From contig JAJEKV010000006.1 of assembly GCA_021234155.1 (NCBI GenBank), positions 2,583,815-2,647,814 on the forward strand: a DNA stretch of 64,000 bases, read 5' to 3'. This DNA is from Isoetes taiwanensis. Its lineage: Eukaryota; Streptophyta; Lycopodiopsida; Isoetales; Isoetaceae. Numbering within the stretch: the stretch's first letter is position 1; each line of letters starts with the position of its first letter. A program made the translations under genes and the position numbers. Of this stretch, positions 55,640-64,000 are shown one piece after another. The notes beneath the pieces are model-generated. The model was given only the letters and a program-made list of their open reading frames with translations. It searched no databases and was not told where the DNA came from.

Positions 55640-56585
55640 TGACTGTAAAATTGTGGCAGCAAAGACAATCCCTGATTTGGCGATGTTTTTGACACATTTA
55701 TGCTAGGAATTCGAAGAATGGATGCCTAGCATCAATTGTAGACCTTCCAGCGACCTTTCTGAGTGACCTTTCTGACAGATGTTCTTGCGCAGAAAACAAA
55801 GCTTTGTTTTGGAAGTTATGGCCTTGTTTCTAGATGACTATAAAATTGTGGCAGCAAACATATTACTTGACGGGACTTACTTTTGGGACTTGATGGATGA
55901 TAATATGAACATGTAAACTAGAATATATTTCAACTTATATCCACTTATGATTTGCACGGCACTAAATGCCAGATGGCCTACCTTAATAGCAGCTCCATAG
56001 ATGCTTCGCTTTTGGACCTGCATGCCCTCCACAGAAGTTTCTCATTGTGCTTCTATATGCCATGTTTTGGCCCATTTATGCTAAGCATTTGGAAAATATT
56101 CACCTAGCATCATTTCTGGACCTTCCAATGATCTTTCCGATACCTGTTCTTGCATAGAGAATAGAACTTTCCTTTAGGAGGTATGGCAATATTTCTACCC
56201 GTGCGGCAACAAAGATGATGTCTGATTTGGCACTGTTTTGGCCCATTTATGCTAGGAATTTGGGAAATGGACGCCTAGCATCAATTATAGAACTTCCAAT
56301 GATCTTTCCAATGGACGTTCTTGCACAAAAGACAGAGGTTAGTTCTAAGAGTTACGGCAATATTTCTACTCGCCTGTAAAACTGTGGCAGCAAGGACATT
56401 CCATGATTTAGCAATGTTTTTGCACTGGAATTAAGAGAATGGACGCCTAGCATCAATTGTAGATCTTCCAGCGACCTTTTCAACGGATGTTCTTGCCCAA
56501 GAAACAAAGCTTTGTTTTAGGAGTTATGGCCATGTTTCTAGATGACTATAAAATTGTGGCAGCAAGCATATTACTTGATGGGGTG
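55640..56585. repeat. Cluster of diverged about 180-bp repeats
   Basis: Landmarks recur in order: TGTGGCAGCAAAGACA, GATTTGGCGATGTTTT, CATTTATGCTAGGAATT, GCCTAGCATCAATT, GACCTTCCA, GTTCTTGC, ACAAAGCTTTGTTTT, GTTATGGC and ATTTCTA. Copies begin at about 55645, 56050, 56205 and 56385, with a partial copy at 56548. The closing block (GATGACTATAAAATTGTGGC) appears at about 55835 and 56543. It is a local tandem array interrupted around 55890-56040. It does not encode anything I recognise. Confidence 0.7.
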
Positions 56586-57710
56586 AAAACCAAGTGTTGG
56601 ATGGTCTATGAAAAAATTGGAACTTATATCACTTTTAGTGCAGTAAAGCAAGAACTCCAAGACAAAAGCTTTAATTCAAGCTCAAGTCTTCCGCAGAGTC
56701 AATATATGCACATAGATAATTGGTCAATAACTACTTCATCCAACTCAAGTCCAGGTCAAATAGATGAAAATGGCTTACATTTTACAGTCACATGAACCTT
56801 TGCTACATCCAGATTTCATCCATTCACCCAGATTTCATCCATTCGCGCTAATTCAGCATTAAGGACAATTGCCCATTAACGCCAAGCAAACCCACAAGCT
56901 TCTCCTGGGCCATGAAAAATTTTCTGAATTTGTGCTCACTTATGGTTCCAAATTAGATAGACACGGCATGCACTAAGAACCTTATTGTAATCCACACGAG
57001 GATAATTTTAGAACTTTTCTCACCATGAGATGTAAAGAAACATTAGCAGCAAATCATCTAGCCACTAGCAGAATAATATTGCAGATAAAACTTCTCTATC
57101 ATCCTTTAGTTGTGGTATGAAGTGATTATTTATGTGGAAAAATTGTAATAAGGGAAGCAGAAGCTTGCATAGGGTTGTGTGTGCTTACAAAATGTTAATA
57201 ATGATAAGTAGTCTTGCAAAATGACTGTGTTGCAAAGAGGAAAAAAAAGGTCAAAATGGTGCTGGAGGTAGCTTGAGAAATGGAATTATAATGCATCAGG
57301 ATGGGCAGACAAATGGAGCCAGATTGATCCAGAAACTTGCCTAGCAGCTGGTCATGTTCATGTTTGGCATGTAAGATACATTAAGCCCTATAATCCAGTT
57401 AACACTGTTTAACCTGACTTTATGCCGAATATGGAATGTTCTAGAATAATCTTCTTTACAGAACATAGCATTTGACACAATGATGAGGTTACCCAAGCAT
57501 GATGTTTTAATCGCTAGGTTTCTTTATTTACTTGCTTAATGGATTTGGCCTGTTACTTTGAGCCCAAAATGATTGTTGATTTCGATATTTAAATAGCATA
57601 AATTCTCCGTAACATCAATGAATTTCCATCGAGCATTTACTTAATATAGTGTATTCTCCTTCTACAACCTGCATGAACTATTGTAACATTGTACGCACAT
57701 ACTGGCTGAC
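56586..57710. other. No recognised gene
   Basis: AT-rich. The 102-codon ORF overlapping 56487-56795 starts inside the repeat cluster and has no domain. Nothing else supported. Confidence 0.35.
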
Positions 57711-57812
57711 TACTTTGTGCAATTGCTCTTATGTGTGTTACCTGTACTTTGTGCAATTGCTCTTATGTGTGTTACCTGTACTTTGTGCAATTGCTCTTAT
57801 GTGTGTTACATG
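57711..57812. repeat. Three exact-type tandem copies, 34 bp
   Basis: TACTTTGTGCAATTGCTCTT units start at 57711, 57745 and 57779. Each continues ATGTGTGTTACCTG (last copy ACATG). 57813-58387 contains no recognisable gene. Confidence 0.9.
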
Positions 57813-58387
57813 CCAGGGTCATGATGGTGCTGGGAATGTTTGGAAAGAATTCCGGAATCATGTATAAACGTTGTCTGAAGTGGCCCACTTAAAATAATAT
57901 TCCAAGTGGCCTTTAGACATAGAACAACTAAGTTAAATAGATTTCAATGTTGAGTCATGCGTTAAGCAATGCCATTTGAAGTTATTGGATGTGCCTAGAA
58001 AATGGAAGTGGCTATAAATTAATGTATTGTTAGCATTACTAGGTCCAATTCTTAACTGTTAAAATGGCATTTTCCCTTGGTTAATGCGGTTTTATTTAAA
58101 TGTTTGCTTTTAAACACACTTCTAACTAATGCGAGCAAATTGAATCACAAAATTTGAACCTCATTTTGAGAGCCTTGAAATAACATTATTATTTCGTTAC
58201 AAAAAATGTTTTGCATTAAATCAAAAGAATCTAAGTTCCGAACATACAAAAATTGAACTGTGTTTGAGCATGGGGAATTCTAACCTCTGTAGTTTAAGGA
58301 GCCCTATAAATATCGCCTCCATGGTCATGAACACAAAGTAACAAAATGCAGGTTCAAATTCTGCATGTTCTAGCATGTGTAGACGAG

Positions 58388-58441
58388 TTGGGGAAGAGAA
58401 ACGTTCGCGGCGGCCTTGGCCGCCGCGATAAGTTTCTTGTA
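58388..58441. repeat. GC-rich palindrome in a CACTA-end-like context (right copy)
   Basis: Arms CGCGGCGGCC and GGCCGCCGCG with TT between occupy 58406-58427, preceded by AGAGAAACGTT and followed by ATAAGTTTCTTGTAAATA. Reverse-complemented, this matches 16089-16145 over roughly 50 bp with about four differences. TTTCTTGTA is the form expected at a right CACTA end (TTTCTTGTAGTG). Confidence 0.6.
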
Positions 58442-58739
58442 AATATAAGATTTAGATGGTTGACATGGTGTATTGTATAAAAAGACGTAGGAAAATAGTT
58501 CTTTAAGGAATCTTACTATTTCCCTTTCTTAGTTTTTTTGCCTTAGATAGATTTCGTAGATCTAAGCCTGGAATAGCAGTTGTTGCAAGCTGCATCGCTT
58601 AGTTATGGTGAAGACATGAGATAGTTTGATGTTGTAGCGGGTAATTCTTTTGTTCTTATCTTCATCTACGATAGCCCGATCTCAAATCGATTTCGAAGAA
58701 GACCCTTGCTCCCTGGAGCTGATCCATTAAGTCATCGGC

Positions 58740-60225
58740 CCTTGGCAATGCATATTTGTTATTTATTATTTGCTCATTACGTTGTCGATAATCAATGCAC
58801 ATTCTTTCTTAAACTTTTGTCTTTCTTCTTCACAAAGATAATACGAGCTCCAAAGGGCGATACGCTCGGTCGAATGAATCCAAGCTCTCTTGCAATTGCT
58901 TCTTTAGTTCTGCTAGCTCTAAGGTGCTCGTCCTATAGGGAGCCTTGCTAGCCAGCTTAGCATCTGGTGTAAGAGTGATCTCACGCTCCATGCCTCTATA
59001 GGGTGGTAGCTCATGGATTTCATCTGAATAGAGGTCATGAAACTTCTTAATTAGCTTAGCAACTGCCCTAGGTAATTGCTTTAATCTTATCTCTTGCTCC
59101 TTATGCTTACGATCTGGCTCAACAGCCTCTAGCCTAAGGATGTATTCAACCTCATCCTTCAAGATGCATTTATGCAACTGCTTCAAAGACATACACTGCA
59201 TTACAGAGGGGATTCCCTTACCTTTGACCACAAAATGATTGCCATTGAGCGTCATGATGGAGTTCTCATGCTTATCGCAGTCTACCATTGCCTTTGCCAA
59301 CTTTAGGAACTCCATCCCAACTATGAGGTCATATTTGCTAATATCCATGGCTGCCTCCAGGCTCAATTTGGTTATGCTTAGGCCTATGTCGAAATTGACT
59401 CTTCTTCCTTTGATGTGGCAAATTGCCCCACTTTCCAAGCTAACTAGCCTTGGCTTCAACTTTAGGGTCTTAGACTTCAACAATGCTACCAATCTGGGTG
59501 AAGCGAAGTTGTGGGAGCTGCCTGTGTCTATAAGGACTACATACGGTTTATCATCTACGATTTCCTCTGGTGTTATGACTGTTGCCTGACTTTCCACACT
59601 ATTTGTTTCAATTGCAGCATAAATTTTACACTCACCTTCAATAAAGTCCCTGGCCTCCTCTTCCTTGTCCTCGCTGTCTAGCTCCGTCGGTGATTCCCAT
59701 CCTTCGAGTTCTGCCAAAGCTGCTTGCATGACGAATGGGCAGTCGTGAGTGCGATATCACAGCTGGAAGCAGCTGAAGCATAACTTCTTCCTGATGCATT
59801 CCTTTCTCTTTTCCTTAAGTATATTATCCAAGAAACATTGAACTGATCTTCATGCTGAGGACTCTAATGTTTGTTGCTCCTTAAATGAGGCTTTCCTATC
59901 CCTTTTTCCTTGTGATTATTGCGCTGCTGGTGCGGTAGTCAGCTGCCTTGGGATGTAAGACCCTGTTGCCTTTCCTTTGTTGTAGAAGGACTATTTCTGT
60001 GCTGGTGTTTGGGGCGCTTCCTCTAAGATCAATGCTTTGTCCTCTACTTCCTCTACTGTCCTCGGATTAATGGATCGGACAAGCCTTTTGATATTGTTAT
60101 TTAGGCCTTCAATGTACCCATCTACCGCTTGCTTTTTTGTTACCCTTGGCACATCCAGTCGTAACCTTGTGAATTCTTCCATGTAGTTGGCCACCGACAG
60201 GTTCCCTTTATCAAAGCGGTAGAAC
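58740..60225 (-). pseudogene. Ty3/gypsy gag-protease-RT fragment A
   Basis: On the minus strand the gag C-part (60225-59991) reads FYRFDKGNLSVANYMEEFTR, then NPRTVEEVEDKALILEEA. A damaged CCHC knuckle lies near 59790 (CFSCFQL, stop, YRTHDC). Protease lies in 59729-58960 (VVLIDTGSSHNFASPRLV; DTGS is the active site), with MDISKYDLIVGMEFL downstream. The RT start follows: HELPPYRGMEREITLTPDAK, then after a frameshift GFIRPSVSPFGARIIFVKKK and after another CIDYRQRN. Homology ends near 58740. Stops and frameshifts show it is dead. The gag N-terminus is missing at 60225. Confidence 0.8.
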
Positions 60226-61216
60226 TGTTATATTTGCAGTTTGTATGGGCATCTAATGCAGTTGAAAATACAAGTGAAGTTTGTCCAACGCAATACAAAG
60301 CATGCTCGAAAGGAGGCTCTAACCACACAGAATGCCAATACTAATACCCATGGAGGGAAGGGCAGATAAGGTGAGAAAAGTAAGAATTTGACCGAAGAAA
60401 GCAAGATCAACAAATCCAAAGGGCAATATTGGGGATGCAACCTGATACAATTCATGTATATTTGGGAAGTTGTAGCAACACAAAATCATAGAACCGTAAT
60501 GAAATAATAGAACACCGGTCTAAAGAAACTTTATTCATGCACAATTGATATGGCAGCACCATTAACCACCCAACCGGATCCATTGGGTTATGGCAAAACA
60601 CAAGTGCTATGGCAAATACAAAGCTCTGGCATCTGGCTTATTGGCCTTCCAGACTAATCTAGCTACTCCAAGTAGCCACACATCATAGAAACAATTGCAG
60701 ATCTGTGATGTCACTATGGCAGTGATCTGTGACTCCTTGTCACGTTTTTGGTTATTACTCTTTCATACAGATGAACTACGGAATGTGCCACACCGATTCA
60801 TAAACTAGACTCTGAGCCGGTTCCAACGAGCTAAAAGTCGCTTCAATCGAAGCTCTGGCTGCGGAGATATGTCCAACTGAAGTTTTGGTTCTATTTATAG
60901 ATCTCTCTGCGACTTTAGCCTGCAGCCAGTTGCCTTTTTCCTCAAAATATCTCTTTGCCTTTAATTAGATTATATGACTTACCATATCGGACATTATCTA
61001 TGATTTTTTTCTCAACCAATAATCATCCCAATGATAGTGCCTCGACCCCTTCCATAAATATCAATGGTTCTTCACATCCAAATGCTATGTTATCCTATGC
61101 CCCTTTATATTATTAGGTGACTTTAGGAATAACATTTACATAGTATTTACCATATTTCCAATAACCCATTCGCCGTGGACCACTCCCCCGTGCTTGCTTC
61201 ATATCACAACCGAAGT
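60226..61216. other. Unassigned sequence between gypsy fragments
   Basis: AT-rich, no gene recognised. It begins abruptly where gag homology stops and ends where the next protease fragment begins. It could be target DNA or LTR sequence, but no LTR ends were identified. Confidence 0.35.
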
Positions 61217-62085
61217 AAGTAAGCCCTCAATCTTTGGAAAAAGGGCTCATATTCATCACTTTTACACCTAATTCCACAGAGATTCCCGACAATTCTATGT
61301 TGAGGTTCAACCTCTTGTCGTCTGTACGGCGAATAGCGCCGCTTGCCATTAACACCGACTTGGGCTTTGACTTCAAAGTCCTATCCTTAATCAATTCTAC
61401 TAGCCTGGGAGAGGCAAAGTTGTGGGTGCTTCTCATGTCAATAGGATGACAGTTACTTGCTAGCTACCTTTCCAATCATGGAGATTACTCAAAACTGACT
61501 CTATGCATTCTCAAACTTTATTGCGGCAAAAATGTGACACTCACCTTCAATGAAATCTCGTGGCGGGTCGTCGTCCTCCTTGGTTGGAGTCTCCCCTCCC
61601 CTTTTCAATATAGCGATTGTGTCGCGAACGTGCACTCATGGGTCCTATGCCCGAGCTGGAAGCACCTAAAGCATAGCTTTTCCTTTATGCACTCGTCATG
61701 TTTCTCCTTTAGTATGGACTCCAATATATGATTCACCAGATTTGAGTAGTTAGGACCCCCACTTTGATCTTTGAAAGTTACATGTGTCTTTCCTTCTTGC
61801 TTAACCCCCACTATTTTAGTTGCTTTTGGCTGGCCCTGGGCTAGGTGGTCTCGGACTATAAGTTCCTGCATTCTTGGCTTTGTCATAACCCCCTTGTTTC
61901 TGAACTGGAGTCATTGGATTTGTAGAGGCTTCCAAGCTAAGTGCTTTATCTTCCACCTTTGCCATCGAGCGCGGTTTTATTGCTCGCACGAGCTACTTAA
62001 TGTTCTTATTCAGCCCCTCAATGTATCAATTTCTGGCACATAGAGCTGCAAGTGCATGAGCTCCTCCGTATAACATGTGACTGAC
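61217..62085 (-). pseudogene. Ty3/gypsy gag-protease fragment B, left part
   Basis: Same family as fragment A. The protease remnant at 61436-61227 reads STHNFASPRLVELIKDRTLK. A CCHC knuckle, CFRCFQLGHRTHEC, lies at about 61680-61630 within 61886-61605, preceded by KEKHDECIKEKL. Gag near 62040-62085 ends in YTEELMHLQLYV and then meets the inserted LTR. Frameshifts throughout. Confidence 0.75.
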
Positions 62086-63677
62086 TGTGACGTTCCACAT
62101 ATTTATACGCATATTTAAGTATAAATACATGACACGTCACTATGAATAATTAATGGCACATTAATTATTCATAAGCTAAGGTTAGCTATGTTAATAATTA
62201 AATTATAAAGGTGGAAACCTAACCCAAAATCCTAATTCGAATTTAGGGCTTATCCTAATATTAAAAAGGGCTAAAATACCAAATTAGTTAATTAATGACA
62301 TGCCACTTGGCCCAAATCGATTGGGCAAGGCAGGGTTTCCATTTTGGACACCCAAATTAGGGCTTTTGTGCCCCAATTCGAATTGGGAGCAATTGGAGAT
62401 GGGGGAGGAGGAGCAGTGCCGGGCACCCTTCAAAAAAATCGAGATGGAGCCATCCCAAGCCCGATCGTGCGGCTAGTCAGTAGCTTAGTTGTGTTATTCA
62501 GAGGGTAGCGCCTGTTGGGCACTTGTTGTGTGTATTTCTTCTGTTTCTCTGTGTTCTCTATGCTTTACCTGTAGGAACTAACCCTTGATTGCAAAGGTGA
62601 GTTCTCCTTATCTCTGATTCTGTACTTGCTCTTAAATGATGGATTGATAGTTCTTGGCATAGTATTACTCTTGAAATGGGGAATTAAGGGGGGTAGAGAC
62701 CTCTGAGCCATGTTTATTAGTATGCTCCTAGGTAGATCCCTGTATTTCCCATTATATGCGGCCTGTGCACAAGAGACCACCGAGTCGTGGATGCTATGGA
62801 ATTGCTTAGCACCAGATAAGGGACGCCAGTGGTGAAGTGGGGTGGGGTCTTGCACGAACATAAAAGGCTCCCGAGACTCCTACGGTGGGCTGGGTCCGAT
62901 GGCCGGTCACACGAGGGCGGGTATGGGTCCCGACACTCCCACGGGTGCGAGAGGTGTGACCCGTATGGGGCACCCCCTGGCTTTGAGTAGATTTAGGGTG
63001 AGTAAGCTCGGTGCACGGATACCTGGGGGTCAGCCGATGATGCACGTATTCTCTAGCTCACCCGGATGGAACCATTGTGATCACGAAGGGGACTTCCCGA
63101 CTGCCTGCCTCATCGGACGGGGCTTCATGAACCCTGGAGTAGGCTCGAAGGGTGATACCTTGAGTCTGCGTCTCTGGAAGGCTATAGTGATGCCATAGCA
63201 TGATTGGACTCATCTGCAAAGTGTGCACAGGAGGGGCGGATGGAATGGTCAACCCTAGCCGATGTTCTATGCCAGCCAACGCCATGTCAAGATTCGGTCT
63301 GCTGATCTCTTGAGACCTAGCCGTCAGTCGATCCTCACTGGAGTCTGAGCCGGGGTAGAACCATGGGTTTGGGTGTTTTCCCTAGTATTAAACGCATCTT
63401 CTTTGTTGTTACCAGTTGGATGGATGTGCCACCCTTCGTGGTGGTTATTTATATATGATTTATGCTGTATGCTAACATGTATTCACGCTTCCGCGACATA
63501 GGAGTCCCATTGAAGGCGTGGGCCGAATGACACCTCCGTGTCCTTCACCCGGGCATCTCTCTATGGATGGTCCGAGTTAGACGGAGGGCCCTGCTCATGG
63601 TGAGCTGATTGCCATGGGAGGGGGAAGTCCCTGTATGTATACGTCCGGCGCGCCGTATATATTCAGGGAGCGTCACA
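62086..63677. mobile_element. Solo-LTR-like insertion, 1,592 bp
   Basis: Starts TGTGACGTTCCA and ends GGGAGCGTCACA, so tips are TG...CA with short inverted TGTGACG/CGTCACA. The flanks are CTGAC (62081-62085) and TTGAC (63678-63682), a five-base duplication with one mismatch. Gag coding sequence of fragment B continues on both sides, which supports an insertion. No internal coding domain was found. Its first bases match those of the LTR-like segments ending at 857 and 1437. Orientation cannot be decided, since only one LTR is present. Confidence 0.65.
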
Positions 63678-63682
63678 TTGAC

Positions 63683-64000
63683 CTGGTGCCCTGCTCTCGC
63701 CTATAGAAGACTTGCACCATCTGGCATCGGTGGGGCACATAGTGACACTTGAAGGCCTTTGCAAACTTTTTGAACCTGCAATTGTTACAGCTCAAGCTGT
63801 GAACATGAGACCTTTCCACCACATGCGTGTGGCACCTTTAAGATTTGCAGTAGCTACTCTCCCTTTGTCCTTGTTCTTCATCCCATAAGCATTGTCGTAC
63901 TATCTCATACCATCCAGCCATGCTTCTGCCTCCATGCCCGAACTTTTTGTGCCTGAGAACTATTCCAACTTCCTAGCCTTCCATACATTACTCATGGCTG
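63683..64000 (-). pseudogene. Ty3/gypsy gag fragment B, right part, runs off window
   Basis: Minus-strand frames read EAWLDGMRYDNAYG-like sequence with a stop, then NLKGATRMWWKGLMFTA, a typical gag capsid stretch (WLxxM..., LxGxAxxWWxxL). Then MVQVFYRREQGTRS runs up to the LTR insertion and continues at 62085. Frame changes and stops are present. The gag start lies beyond the window end. Confidence 0.6.

Noticed and set aside
16089-58441. A single 42-kb CACTA element bounded by the two palindromes
   Set aside because: CACT bases and matching 3-bp target duplications were not found, and two host genes and many unrelated insertions lie between. Kept only as a finding about the repeat pair.

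Overview
The window looks like nuclear DNA of a land plant, probably a vascular plant with a repeat-rich genome. It has plant-type split genes: a TFIIS with plant-like layout and an ataxin-2/CID-type gene with a LsmAD domain and doubled PAM2 motif. It also has pentatricopeptide-repeat (PPR) remnants, a UPL5-like HECT fragment, CACTA, hAT and Harbinger-like DNA transposons, Ty1/copia and Ty3/gypsy remnants, and an L1-type LINE whose ORF1 carries DUF4283. I cannot name the species from sequence alone. No rRNA, tRNA or CRISPR array was recognised.

Layout. 1-1437: LTR-like sequence of a TGTGACGT...CGTCACA family, apparently two nested copies. 1438-4627 and 5750-9345: two related copies of a minus-strand CACTA (TNP2-type) transposase, both broken. 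Copy 1 is split by a 1,087-bp hAT-type insertion whose empty site survives in copy 2. 4628-4900: a 19-bp-periodic motif array like CACTA subterminal repeats. 9563-10352: a SET-domain-like ORF on the same strand as the transposase. 10924-13044: a truncated copia element with gag, protease, primer-binding site and LTR. 13489-15195: an intact two-exon TFIIS gene. 16-29 kb: mostly intergenic DNA with a HECT E3 fragment, a PPR pseudogene and pieces of a (TAA)n-tailed LINE. 29955-41041: one large LINE insertion flanked by a 15-bp target duplication, with an inverted 5' part and a young non-autonomous LTR element (34662-38918) inserted into ORF2. 42.1-42.6 kb: a PPR pseudogene. 44716-50040: an ataxin-2-like gene on the minus strand, 15 coding exons and 816 codons. 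50186-52551: a transposon with inverted termini and subterminal repeats that encloses a cold-shock-domain gene. 52.9-58.4 kb: minisatellites, a small MITE, a roughly 180-bp repeat cluster and a GC-rich palindrome that also occurs at 16.1 kb in the opposite orientation. 58.7-64 kb: two fragments of one Ty3/gypsy family, the second split by a 1,592-bp solo-LTR-like insertion.

The host genes likely to work are TFIIS (RNA polymerase II rescue) and the ataxin-2-like protein (RNA and poly(A)-binding-protein partner). They do not form a pathway together. Nearly everything else is mobile DNA at different stages of decay, with clear nesting. The observations most worth following are the cold-shock gene inside the TIR element, the SET-like ORF next to the CACTA transposase, the 5'-inverted LINE with its small third ORF, and the paired palindromes.
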